64,000 nucleotides of DNA from Massilia sp. IC2-477 (GTDB lineage Bacteria > Pseudomonadota > Gammaproteobacteria > Burkholderiales > Burkholderiaceae_D), in contig NZ_JAJFEQ010000005.1 in the NCBI RefSeq assembly GCF_020707265.1, forward strand, positions 62,001 to 126,000. Direction: 5' to 3'. Position 1 is the first letter of the stretch. Every line of letters begins with the position of its first letter. Both the position numbers and the translations under genes were made by a program. Of the stretch, positions 36,190 through 44,786 are shown piece after piece. The notes under the pieces were generated by a model. The model had not been told where the DNA came from. It saw only the letters and a program-made list of their open reading frames with translations, and did not search any database.

Positions 36190-37979
36190 CGGGGCGTCGC
36201 GATCGCGCCCGGCTCGTCGATGTCCGGGCCGACGTTGATGGCGGCATAGGCGCGCTGCACGGCAACCACCTCGCGGCTATCCTTGCCGTACAGCTCCTCC
36301 GCCGCCAGGATCATCTTGGCGCGCGCATCGGCGTAGTTGGTGGACGAGTTGAACTTGGTCGTGTTCGCATGGAACCAGATGCGGAAGGCCTTGTCCGTGC
36401 CGATGCCGCTCATCGCCGCCGGCTGCTTTACCAGGTATTTGCTGAAGTGGTCGCCGGCGCTGTCGGCCTTTGAACCGCGCGCCAGGAAATAGAACATGCG
36501 GTTGTTGGGACCGCTGCTGTAGTGTACGTCGAGGCGGCGCAGCGAGGTGCTCCAGGCGTCCGGGCTGCTGCCGTCCTTGCTCGGGCGGTACATCCAGCGC
36601 AGCGGCGTGGCGTTCTTGCTGATCTCGGTGCCCAGCTGCCAGTCGTTGCCCTCTTCCGGGAATTTATCGCCCTTGCCGCCGGCGCGCGCATAAGCTTCCA
36701 CCACCTCGCCCGAGATGTCCGAGCTCGATTCGTTCAGGCCGCCCGACTCGCCCGAATAGATCAGGTCCGAGGTGGCGGCCGTGATGCCGTGCCCCATCTC
36801 GTGGCCGACCACGTCGATCGCGCCCAGGCTGGTGAAATAGGTGCCGTCGCCGATGAACATGCAGCGGCAGGTGTCGCTGTAGTAGGCGTTGTCGTAGCCG
36901 CGGTTGACGTGGGCGGCGATGTAGGTGGCGGTGTTCTTGCCGTCCAGCGCCAGCCAGCCCAGCACGTTCTTGTGGGCGTCGTAAGTGTTCATCAGGCCCC
37001 ACATCGCGTTCACCGCCGCGGTCTGGCCGTTCGGGCCCGTGGTGCTGCCGCCCTCCACGAACTGCTTGCCGTCGCCCCAGACGTTGGTGGCATTGGTATA
37101 GACCTTGCCGGCGCTGCTGCTGTTGTTGGCGTTGGTGATCGCCATCGCGCCGAAGGTGCCGCCCTTGCCGCGTTCGGGGTCGAGCATCTGGTAGCTGCCG
37201 TTCACCAGGCTGGTGCTGATCGGGACTTCGCCGTTGTACTGGCTTTTACCCACGCCCACCACGGTCTGCAGCATGCTCCACTGGTCGAGCACGGCGCCAT
37301 CGCGGGCGCTGACGATGGTGTCGAAGTAGATCGGCTGCTCGCTCAGGCGCATGCGGGTGCGCACCAGGTAGCCCAGCTCGTAGCGCTCGACCACGTCCTG
37401 CACGTCGAGCCCGTTCAGCTCGGCCTCTTCCTTGGCGCCGGCGCCGACCACGCGCTGCATGCGCATCACTGGATAGATCACCAGTTCGGCCGTCGGCTTG
37501 ACCACGTGCACCGCGTTCTGGCCGACGCTCGCCGCCAGCGAACCAAGCGCGCTGGAGATCGCCGCCTTGCTGTTGATCTGGGGCTGCACGCTGAAGCTGG
37601 CGGTCAGCGCACCCAGGCGATTGGCGGTACCGGTGCCCAGGTGCTGGCGGCGCTCGGAGGCGGACTCGGACAGCACCTTGGCGGAGCTGTCGAGCACGAT
37701 CACCGAATCGGAACCGAACACGCGCACGCCTTTCCAGGTGTGGACGGCGCGCAGGATCTGGGTGCCGTTCGCGCCCGGATGCTGGGAGGTGATGCGGTAG
37801 TGGTGGTCGGCGTCGAGCCCCTTGGCCTGGCGGGCCGCCGTCAGCTGGGCCAGCACGGAGGATTTCGCGCTGGCGCTCAGCGTCGTGGGCGGGCTCATCA
37901 TGGGCGCAGCGGCCAGCGGCTGCGCAAACAGCAAGGCGGCGCCGAGCAGCGCTGCCGGAAAAGTGGTGTGCGGGTTCAT
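36186..37979 (-). CDS. Secreted M4 (thermolysin-family) metallopeptidase
   Basis: 597 residues. Signal peptide (ending QPLAAA), ~200-residue FTP/PepSY-type propeptide with AVHTWKGVRVFGSDSVIVLDSS, then the catalytic domain: HEMGH at 393-397 and third zinc ligand Glu417 in GGLNESSSDI, with DVVGHEMGHGIT and a C-terminal AYAAINVGPD. Exported protease, probably via type II secretion after cleavage of the propeptide. No C-terminal carbohydrate-binding or PPC domain is seen. Confidence 0.92.
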   Translation of the reverse strand: MNPHTTFPAALLGAALLFAQPLAAAPMMSPPTTLSASAKSSVLAQLTAARQAKGLDADHHYRITSQHPGANGTQILRAVHTWKGVRVFGSDSVIVLDSSAKVLSESASERRQHLGTGTANRLGALTASFSVQPQINSKAAISSALGSLAASVGQNAVHVVKPTAELVIYPVMRMQRVVGAGAKEEAELNGLDVQDVVERYELGYLVRTRMRLSEQPIYFDTIVSARDGAVLDQWSMLQTVVGVGKSQYNGEVPISTSLVNGSYQMLDPERGKGGTFGAMAITNANNSSSAGKVYTNATNVWGDGKQFVEGGSTTGPNGQTAAVNAMWGLMNTYDAHKNVLGWLALDGKNTATYIAAHVNRGYDNAYYSDTCRCMFIGDGTYFTSLGAIDVVGHEMGHGITAATSDLIYSGESGGLNESSSDISGEVVEAYARAGGKGDKFPEEGNDWQLGTEISKNATPLRWMYRPSKDGSSPDAWSTSLRRLDVHYSSGPNNRMFYFLARGSKADSAGDHFSKYLVKQPAAMSGIGTDKAFRIWFHANTTKFNSSTNYADARAKMILAAEELYGKDSREVVAVQRAYAAINVGPDIDEPGAIATPR

Positions 37980-38086
37980 CTCGTCTCCGTCCGTGAGGAC
38001 GCGGTCCAGACATGGACCGCGCCTCGGACAGTTTGGACGAGCTCAGCAGAAAGGATTTGCTTGAACGCAACCCTTATGCGGGCTGA

Positions 38087-40231
38087 TCAGAAGCTGCGGC
38101 TCCAGCTCAGCGCCAGGGTGCGCCCGCGCCCGGCATAGGTGGCGTTCACGTCCACCGCGGATGCGGACTGCGAGTAGTAGCCGACGTACTGCTTGTCGAA
38201 CAGGTTCTCGACGCTCAGGCCGAAGCGGCCGTACTGCGTATCCCAGGTGGCAGCGGCATCGACCAGGGTGTAGCCCTTGAAGTGCTCTTCGAGGTTGCTG
38301 GTGCCGACGCGGCGGCCGATGTTGATGTCGCGGTCGCGCAGGTGGGTGGCCTGCAGGCGCAGCTGGGCCTGTGGCCTGAAGCGCCAGTTGGCGCCCAGCA
38401 CCGACTTGTCCGGGCCCTGCGAGCGCGCGCCGAGGTCGAGGTCCATCGGCGCGCCCTGGCTGGCGGCGGTCTTGCCATCCAGGGTGGCCCAGGTGCCGAA
38501 CACGCTCCAGTCCTTGTTCGGACGCCATTCGGCATTCGCTTCCCAGCCCTTGACCGTGGTCGGCACGCGCTCGACCAGGCCGATGCCGGCCGAGGTAATC
38601 CGGATCACGCTGCCGAGCTTGGAGCGCGAATCGTAGCGCGACAGCCCAAACTGGCCGCTTTGCCCGCGCCAGTTGATCCCGACTTCGTTGTTGCGGGTGA
38701 CGATGGGCTGCAGACTGATCAGGCTGGAGACCGACTGGTTCGGCACCGCGACACCGCGCAGCACCAGGCCGGCGTCCGGCAGGCCGAAGCCTTCCGAGCT
38801 GCCGGCGAACACCGACCATCCCGGAGCGAAGCGCCACACCGCGCCGATGTTCTTCACCGATTTCGAGAACTCGGCGGAACCGCCCTCTACCCGCCGGCTG
38901 CCATAGGCGGCCAGGGTGGTGTAGGTGTCGACGTCGAGCTTGGCGTCCTCGAAACGCACGCCGCCGCGCACGGTCACCGGGCCGAACTCGTATTCGAGCT
39001 GGGCGAAGGGTGCGAGCGAACGGAACTTCAGTTCGGGCACCCAGGTACGGCCGGTCCCGGCCAGGCGCTGCTGCGGATTGTCCTTCAGCCAGTCGAGGCC
39101 GGCCGTCAGTTCCAGGCCCTGGACCAGCAGGTCCGGGCGGGCCCAGGTGATGCGGGCGCCGCGCTTCTCGGTCACCACCTGGGACTGGTCCCACAGGGTG
39201 CCGACCGGAGCGAGCGCGCGGTCCTGGAAGGTGGACGTATTGGTGGCGCCGTACAGCGCCGAGAATTCGTGGCCAAACAGCTGCACGGCCAAGCTGCCGC
39301 CCGCCAGCTCATGGTGACGGTAGTCGAGGCTGGCGCTGCGCACCTTGTTACGGGGCGGCATGCCGATCGGCGTGCCGGGCGCGGAACTGGTCGGGATGCC
39401 CTCGGCCAGGTTGCCTGGCACGCTGCGGTAGTCGCCGTCGCCGGCCAGGTCGAAGCGGTTCAGCGTGAGCTGCAGGCGCTGGTTGCCGAAGTTCCTGCCG
39501 ATCTTCAGGAACAGGTCGTTGCCGTGCGAATCCATGGTGTCGCCCTGCACCGCATCGATGCCCAGGGGGCGTCCGCTGCCGTCGTAGCCCATGCCGCGGC
39601 GCTGCACGCTGGCAAAGGCCAGCACGTCGATGTCGCCCGACTTGTGGCTGACGGTCAGGCCGGTCTTCCAGTCCAGGCTATCCGATTCGAACTGGCTGGC
39701 CAGGCGCGTGTTGACGGTGTAGGTCGTGCCTTCGGTGCGTGGGGTCTTGGTGATGTAGTTGATGATGCCGCCGGTGGCGCCCATGCCCTGCATCGCCGAG
39801 GCGCCGTTGATGACCTCGATGCGTTCGATGATGGCGCTGTCGGCGAAATAGCCCTCGCGCATGCCGGCGCGCAGCGGGTTCGATTGCGGAATGCCGTCGA
39901 ACAGGATCAGCGGCTGGCGGCCGCGCAGCGATTCGCCGGTCGAGGTCATCTTCTGGCGGCTCGGCGCATAGCCGGGCACATAGGTCGCGAGTGCCTGCGA
40001 GGGGTCATCCGCGATCAGGTACTGGGTGGCGAGTTCCTGCTGGGTGATCACCGAGACCGCGCCCGGGATCCGGTCCACGGCCTTGGCGGTGCGGGTTGCA
40101 GTGACCACGACCGAGGCCAGCTCCCCTTCGTTTTCCGTGGGCTGTTCCTGCCAGGCCGCTGCCTGCGGCGCCGTCATCAGGAGGCAGGCAGCCGCTACGG
40201 CGCCGGCAAGCGGTTTCATCTTGTGCATCAT
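38087..40231 (-). CDS. TonB-dependent siderophore-type receptor
   Basis: About 714 residues: signal peptide (MKPLAGAVAAACLLMTAPQAAA), a TonB-box-like region (ELASVVVTATRT), plug domain (ADDPSQALATYVPGYAPSRQKMTSTGESLRGRQPLILFDGIPQ, ERIEVINGASAMQGMGATGGIINYITK), and a beta barrel ending in aromatic (LALSWSRSF). Outer-membrane importer, probably for a ferric siderophore given two Fur-box-like sites just upstream. ATG 40231, 40228 or 40219 are possible starts; RBS weak. Divergent from a PepSY membrane protein. Confidence 0.9.
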   Translation of the reverse strand: MMHKMKPLAGAVAAACLLMTAPQAAAWQEQPTENEGELASVVVTATRTAKAVDRIPGAVSVITQQELATQYLIADDPSQALATYVPGYAPSRQKMTSTGESLRGRQPLILFDGIPQSNPLRAGMREGYFADSAIIERIEVINGASAMQGMGATGGIINYITKTPRTEGTTYTVNTRLASQFESDSLDWKTGLTVSHKSGDIDVLAFASVQRRGMGYDGSGRPLGIDAVQGDTMDSHGNDLFLKIGRNFGNQRLQLTLNRFDLAGDGDYRSVPGNLAEGIPTSSAPGTPIGMPPRNKVRSASLDYRHHELAGGSLAVQLFGHEFSALYGATNTSTFQDRALAPVGTLWDQSQVVTEKRGARITWARPDLLVQGLELTAGLDWLKDNPQQRLAGTGRTWVPELKFRSLAPFAQLEYEFGPVTVRGGVRFEDAKLDVDTYTTLAAYGSRRVEGGSAEFSKSVKNIGAVWRFAPGWSVFAGSSEGFGLPDAGLVLRGVAVPNQSVSSLISLQPIVTRNNEVGINWRGQSGQFGLSRYDSRSKLGSVIRITSAGIGLVERVPTTVKGWEANAEWRPNKDWSVFGTWATLDGKTAASQGAPMDLDLGARSQGPDKSVLGANWRFRPQAQLRLQATHLRDRDINIGRRVGTSNLEEHFKGYTLVDAAATWDTQYGRFGLSVENLFDKQYVGYYSQSASAVDVNATYAGRGRTLALSWSRSF

Positions 40232-40263
40232 GGGCAAATAAGTTTTTCTTGTTGTAAAGACTC

Positions 40264-40282
40264 GCAAATGATAACGATTCTC
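40264..40282. promoter_or_regulatory. Fur box 1
   Basis: On the - strand it reads GAGAATCGTTATCATTTGC, close to the 19-bp Fur consensus GATAATGATAATCATTATC. It lies 33 bp upstream of the receptor start in the divergent gap. Confidence 0.75.
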
Positions 40283-40296
40283 ACCTAAAGACACAA

Positions 40297-40315
40297 TAGG
40301 AATCATTCTCATTTC
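40297..40315. promoter_or_regulatory. Fur box 2
   Basis: On the - strand it reads AATGAGAATGATTCCTATT, a second Fur-like element 17 bp from the PepSY gene start. Two sites in one divergent region suggest iron repression of both genes. Confidence 0.6.
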
Positions 40316-40331
40316 GGTTATCATCGCGTAC

Positions 40332-41546
40332 ATGAAAGCACTCATCCGCACCATCCACCTGTGGGCCGGCCTGGTCTTCGGCACCATTCTCGTCCTGCAG
40401 GGCCTGACCGGTACCGTGATCGGCTGGCGCCACGAGCTCGACGCCTGGCTCAATCCGGGATTACTGCAGGTGGCGCCGCCACCCGGCATGGTGCCTGGCG
40501 CCGAGGCTCGGCCCTCGCCCGCCCAGGTGGCGGCGGTGGCGGCGCGGCTGGCGGGCGACCCGGCCTACGGAAGGCCGGACACCCTGTTCCTGCCGGAGGT
40601 GCACGGGGACGTCTACGTGGCCTGGTACCGGCCGGGGAAGCCGGACTCCAGCTGGAGCCAGGGCGTGACGCGCCAGGTGATGGTCGACCCGGCGAATCTC
40701 GCGGTGCTGGGAGAACGCAACTGGGGCGAAGCAGGATTCTCGCGCCCGCTCCTGATGCCGACGCTGTTCCACCTGCATCGCTACCTGATGGTTGGCGACG
40801 CGGGCAAGCTAATCATCGCAGTGCAGGGCGTGGCCTTGCTGCTGCTGACGCTGACGGGCATCGTGGTGTGGTGGCCGAAAATGACCCTGTCCGCGTTCTG
40901 GCACGCGATCTCCGTGCGCCGCGGCGGCAACTGGCCGAAATTCAGCTTCCAGCTGCACCGCGCGGCCGGTTTCTACGTGGCGCCGGTATTGCTGGTACTG
41001 GCTTTTTCGGGGGTGTATTTCAACATGCCGGACTGGGTCACGCCGGCGATCCGCGCGGTGGCGCCGCTGACAAAAAACGGGAAGCTCACGAACGCCAGCA
41101 GCAAGGATGCGCCGCGCATCGATGCGGGCGTGGCGATGGCGGCGGCGCAGGCGCGTTATCCGCGAGGGCGGGTCTCGCGCATCGGCATTCCCGGCAAGCC
41201 TGAACAGCCGTATGAAGTCAGGGTGCGCCAGCCGGGAGAATTGCGCCACGGCGCCGGCGCCACCCGGGTGAGTGTCGACGCCGGCAGCGGCGCGGTGCTG
41301 CGCACCATCGATCCGCTGGCGGCAAGGGGCGGCGACTGGTTCACCAGCCTGCTCTACCCGCTGCACACCGGCGAAGCCTTCGGCCTGGCCGGGCGCATCC
41401 TGATCAGCGTGGTAGGCGTGACGCCGCTGCTGTTCTTCGTCACCGGCCTGGTGGTGTGGCTGAAGTTCCGCCGCAAGCCGGCAAAGCGCAAGACGCCGGC
41501 CGCAGAAGCGACGCGGCGTCCTTTGCCTTCCCGGGAAGCTGCTTAA
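40332..41546 (+). CDS. PepSY-associated inner-membrane protein (iron-uptake partner)
   Basis: 404 residues, about four membrane helices (HLWAGLVFGTILVLQGLTGTVIGW; LIIAVQGVALLLLTLTGIVVWW; APVLLVLAFSGVYF; LISVVGVTPLLFFVTGLVVW) with large periplasmic loops and conserved His residues (RTIHLW, LFHLHRYL, QLHRAAGFY, PLHTGE). The family is often encoded beside TonB receptors and is thought to help reduce or release iron from siderophores, possibly using heme. Divergent from the receptor under shared Fur-like sites. Confidence 0.88.
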   Translation: MKALIRTIHLWAGLVFGTILVLQGLTGTVIGWRHELDAWLNPGLLQVAPPPGMVPGAEARPSPAQVAAVAARLAGDPAYGRPDTLFLPEVHGDVYVAWYRPGKPDSSWSQGVTRQVMVDPANLAVLGERNWGEAGFSRPLLMPTLFHLHRYLMVGDAGKLIIAVQGVALLLLTLTGIVVWWPKMTLSAFWHAISVRRGGNWPKFSFQLHRAAGFYVAPVLLVLAFSGVYFNMPDWVTPAIRAVAPLTKNGKLTNASSKDAPRIDAGVAMAAAQARYPRGRVSRIGIPGKPEQPYEVRVRQPGELRHGAGATRVSVDAGSGAVLRTIDPLAARGGDWFTSLLYPLHTGEAFGLAGRILISVVGVTPLLFFVTGLVVWLKFRRKPAKRKTPAAEATRRPLPSREAA

Positions 41547-42193
41547 CGGTAGTAACGCTCGCCGTAGCGGTCGCCGTCGTAACGGTCGCCGTCATAGCGG
41601 CTTTCGTGACGGTCCCGGCCCTTTAGCAGGTACCAGGCGGCGCCGACCACGGCGGTGGTGATCAGGGCCTTCTTGGCCAGACCGGCCGGGTTGTGCTTCA
41701 GCTCGGCCTTGATGCCCATCTCGCCCAGCACGTTCGGGATGTGCCCGCGCGCCAGGTCCTCGGCCACGCCTTCGACCACGTTGACGCGATCCGCCAGCAG
41801 CAGGAGCAGCCAGTGGCGAAGATCGTTCTCGGTGGACTTGAAGGCCAGGCGCCGGATCATGCCCGACAGTCCCGAAGGCGGCTGCACGGTGCCGAAGATC
41901 TGGGTGATGCCCGGACGTTCTGGCGAGACCAGCACTTCCACTTTTTCCTGCTGCTGTACCGGGTCGCCCTCCAGCTGGGGAGTGTAGCGAGGCGGAGTGC
42001 GCTCCATCGGCACGGCGGGGCGGTTCTTGCGGTCGAGGTCGGCGCCCCAGCCGTTGATGTGCTGCAGTTCCTGGCGCGAGGGACGGCGCGGCGCGATGTG
42101 GCCCTGGCTCGGGTGATGCTGCAGGTGGCCGTGGTCGTGATCGTGGTCGTGTCCGTGATGGTGGTGTTCCTGGATATCGCTGCGTGGTTCCAT
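41543..42193 (-). CDS. His-rich hypothetical protein next to zinc dehydrogenase
   Basis: 216 residues. N-terminus HHHHGHDHDHDHGHLQHH is a likely metal-binding tract. The middle has RLAFKSTENDLRHWLLLLLADRVNVVEGVAEDL; near the C-terminus a hydrophobic KKALITTAVVGAAWYLLKG helix precedes a repetitive YDGDRYDGDRYGERYYR tail. Starts 9 bp after the dehydrogenase gene, so it is in its operon and might bind zinc for it; this is inference. Confidence 0.65.
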   Translation of the reverse strand: MEPRSDIQEHHHHGHDHDHDHGHLQHHPSQGHIAPRRPSRQELQHINGWGADLDRKNRPAVPMERTPPRYTPQLEGDPVQQQEKVEVLVSPERPGITQIFGTVQPPSGLSGMIRRLAFKSTENDLRHWLLLLLADRVNVVEGVAEDLARGHIPNVLGEMGIKAELKHNPAGLAKKALITTAVVGAAWYLLKGRDRHESRYDGDRYDGDRYGERYYR

Positions 42194-42202
42194 GTTCGCT
42201 CC

Positions 42203-43387
42203 TTAATGCAGTGCGCTGGCCGAGACCGCTTTTACCTGGTTCGCGTTCGGCGGGATCAGGATGGTCTTGATGCAGTTGTCGAGCTTGCCCGAGAAGATGT
42301 GATAGGCATCCGACACTTCTTCCAGTGGCACGCGGTGCGTGATGATTTCCTTCGGATTCAGGCGTCCTTCGCGGATGTGCTCGATCAGGCGCGGCAGGTG
42401 GCGCTTGACGCTGGCCTGGTTCATGCGCAGGGTCAGGCCCTTGTTCAGGGCATTGCCGATCGGGACCGCATTGAAGGTCGGGCCGTAGACGCCGACGATC
42501 GAGACATTACCGCCCTTGCGCACCGAGTTAATGCACCAGTGCAGCACGGTGGCGGCGCCGGCCTGCATCATGGTGTAGCGGCCGGTGATGGTCTGCATGG
42601 CGCTGCCCGAGGCTTCGCAACCGACCGCGTCGATGCAGACGTCGGCACCCATCCAGTCGGTCATCTTCTTGATGTGCAGGGCCATGTCCTGCACTTCCTT
42701 GAAGTTGATCACTTCGCACTGGGCGTAGCGCTTGACGAACTCGAGGCGGTATTCGATGTGGTCGACCACGATCACGCGCCCTGCTCCCATCAGCCAGGCC
42801 GACTTGGCGGCGAAGATGCCGACCGGCCCGGCGCCGAACACGACCACCGTGTCGCCTTCCTTGATGTCGCCCATTTCCGCCGCCTGGTAGCCGGTCGGCA
42901 CCGCGTCGGTGAGCAGCACCGCATCGTCGTCGTGGATGTCGTCGGGGATCACCATCGGGCCGACGTCGGCCATCGGCACGCGCACCAGCTCGGCCTGGCC
43001 GCCGTCGTAGCCGCCGGCCGTGTGCGAGTAGCCGTAGATCCCGCCGACTGCGGTGGCTTGTGGATTCGTATTGTGGCAATTGCCGTACAGTTCGCGGTCG
43101 CAGAAGAAGCAGGAACCGCAGAACAGGTTGAACGGCACCAGCACCTTTTGGCCGACTTTCAGGTTCTGGACACCGGGGCCCACCTCTTCCACCACGCCGA
43201 TGAACTCGTGGCCGAAGGTGTGGCCGACGCGGGTGTCGGGCACCAGGCCATGGTACAGGTGCAGGTCCGAGCCGCAGATGCAGGACCGGGTGACGCGCAC
43301 GATGGCGTCGCCCGGGTGCTCGATGACGGGGTCGGGCTTGTGATCGGCACGGACGCGATAGGGCCCGCGGTAGTTCATTGCCAGCAT
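42203..43387 (-). CDS. Zinc-dependent alcohol dehydrogenase (MDR family)
   Basis: 394 residues. Catalytic-zinc segment CICGSDLHLYHG with GHTFGHEFIGVVEEVG, structural-zinc cysteines LFCGSCFFCDRELYGNC, NAD(P) fold GAGPVGIFAAKSAWLMGAGRVIVVDH. Related to formaldehyde-dehydrogenase-like glutathione-independent enzymes, but substrate is not certain. GAGGAGG just before ATG 43387 decides the start over the longer frame. Confidence 0.9.
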   Translation of the reverse strand: MLAMNYRGPYRVRADHKPDPVIEHPGDAIVRVTRSCICGSDLHLYHGLVPDTRVGHTFGHEFIGVVEEVGPGVQNLKVGQKVLVPFNLFCGSCFFCDRELYGNCHNTNPQATAVGGIYGYSHTAGGYDGGQAELVRVPMADVGPMVIPDDIHDDDAVLLTDAVPTGYQAAEMGDIKEGDTVVVFGAGPVGIFAAKSAWLMGAGRVIVVDHIEYRLEFVKRYAQCEVINFKEVQDMALHIKKMTDWMGADVCIDAVGCEASGSAMQTITGRYTMMQAGAATVLHWCINSVRKGGNVSIVGVYGPTFNAVPIGNALNKGLTLRMNQASVKRHLPRLIEHIREGRLNPKEIITHRVPLEEVSDAYHIFSGKLDNCIKTILIPPNANQVKAVSASALH

Positions 43388-43563
43388 AACTCCTCCTCGA
43401 TAATGTTCAGAACGGAATAACGGCGCCTGCCGACTTGGCAGGCTGTGCATTCACGTTATGTCAAAACGCCAAGGATTGCGATACGCGCACGGAAACGAAC
43501 GGGGCATTTGTGCCGACTTTGGGTCGAGCCCGCTCCTAACGGGAAGTTCTCCTACAAGACGTC

Positions 43564-44421
43564 TTAGAGCTGACGCGCCTCGAAGGTATTGCACTGCTCC
43601 ACGCTGCCGCTTTCCAGCCCGCGCCGGAACCAGCGCACGCGCTGCGCCGAACTGCCGTGGGTAAACGAATCCGGCACCACCGTGCCCTGCGACTGACGTT
43701 GCAGGGCGTCGTCGCCGATCGCGGTGGCGGCCGCCAGCGCGGCCTCGACGTCGCCCGGCTCGATGATCTGGCGGCGCTGGTTGGCCCAGATGCCGGCGAA
43801 GCAGTCGGCCTGCAGCTCGAGGCGCACCGACAGGCGGTTGCCCTCGGTTTCGGACATGCTGCGCTGGGCGTTGTGGACCTGGTCGGAAATGCCCAGCAGG
43901 TTCTGCACGTGATGGCCGACCTCGTGGGCGATCACGTAGGCCTGGGCGAATTCGCCCTCCACCTTGAAGCGCTGCTCCATCAGGCGGAAGAAGCTCAGGT
44001 CGATGTAGACTTGGCGGTCGGCCGGGCAATAGAAGGGACCGGTGGCGCTGCGGCCGGTGCCGCAGGCGGTGCCGGTAGCATTCTCGAAAAGTACCAGGCG
44101 CGCCGGCTGGTATTGCGCGCCCTGGCTTGAAAACAGGGCGGCCCAGGCATCCTCGGTCGAGCCCAGAGTGGCACGCACGAAGCGCGTTTCGGGATCGTTG
44201 GCCGGTTCGGCGCGCGGCGCCTGCTGCACCGGGACCGGGCCGCCGCCGCCGCCCAGCAGCGCCAGGATGGTGCCGGGATCGACGCCGAAGATGGCGCCGC
44301 CGACCAGGGCAATGACCAGGGTGCCGATGCCGACCTTGCCGGCGCCGATACCCCCAAAGCCCCCGCCGCCGCCGCGGCGGTCTTCCACGTTATCGCTCTG
44401 GCGTTCGCCTTCCCATTTCAT
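43564..44421 (-). CDS. ypfJ: YpfJ-type neutral zinc metallopeptidase
   Basis: 285 residues: MKWEGERQSDNVEDRRGGGGG, a membrane helix (IGTLVIALVGGAIFGVDPGTILALLGG), then the peptidase domain with YCPADRQVYIDLSFF, HEVGHH zinc motif in AYVIAHEVGHHVQNLLGI, and LELQADCFAGIW carrying the further ligand. The N-terminus and overall plan match the zinc_peptidase (PF04228) family. Physiological substrate unknown. 14 bp after the 62-residue gene. Confidence 0.92.
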   Translation of the reverse strand: MKWEGERQSDNVEDRRGGGGGFGGIGAGKVGIGTLVIALVGGAIFGVDPGTILALLGGGGGPVPVQQAPRAEPANDPETRFVRATLGSTEDAWAALFSSQGAQYQPARLVLFENATGTACGTGRSATGPFYCPADRQVYIDLSFFRLMEQRFKVEGEFAQAYVIAHEVGHHVQNLLGISDQVHNAQRSMSETEGNRLSVRLELQADCFAGIWANQRRQIIEPGDVEAALAAATAIGDDALQRQSQGTVVPDSFTHGSSAQRVRWFRRGLESGSVEQCNTFEARQL

Positions 44422-44435
44422 CCTCGATCTCCTCG

Positions 44436-44624
44436 TTATCGCCCGGGGTGCCGCTTCAGCATGCCCGTGTCGGCGCGCTCGCGCGCATCCTTGATGCGGA
44501 ATTCTTCTTCCAGCGCGCTCAAGCCGGCGCGCGCCTCGTCATGCAATGCCCGTTCGTGGCGCTCGCGCGCAATCTCGCGCTCGACGCGTCCGCCACCTGC
44601 TTCGATACCGTCCCTGCTTGCCAT
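44436..44624 (-). CDS. Small charged helical protein
   Basis: 62 residues: MASRDGIEAGGGRVEREIARERHERALHDEARAGLSALEEEFRIKDARERADTGMLKRHPGR. Likely one long charged helix. GAGAGGG just upstream of ATG 44624 supports translation. Probably co-transcribed with ypfJ. Family not recognised. Confidence 0.55.
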   Translation of the reverse strand: MASRDGIEAGGGRVEREIARERHERALHDEARAGLSALEEEFRIKDARERADTGMLKRHPGR

Positions 44625-44662
44625 GTTCCCTCTCCCGGAAGCCCATTGTGCGATTGAGTATG

Positions 44663-44683
44663 TGGGGCGGCCGGGATTCGAAC
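44663..44683 (-). other. Possible tRNA 3'-end fragment
   Basis: On the - strand the sequence AGTTCGAATCCCGGCCGCCCCA has the T-loop and acceptor-end pattern of a tRNA, but the 5' side of the T-stem does not pair and no tRNA body is present. Could be an old attachment-site remnant or chance. Confidence 0.35.
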
Positions 44684-44786
44684 TGTTCGCATGCTCACAT
44701 AGCGGTGGAAATTTCCCACGACCAAGCTGTTCTCTACGTGCGGTGACGCACAGCGCCGCAGCCCCCGGCATGCGACGCTGCACGGC

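Noticed and set aside
38282..40288. 668-codon + strand frame opposite the TonB receptor
   Set aside because: Shadow of a gene with clear plug and barrel motifs; would also read across the Fur sites.
43388..43563. A small gene between the zinc dehydrogenase and ypfJ
   Set aside because: Frames there lack start signals; the gap looks like a promoter region and the end of ypfJ.
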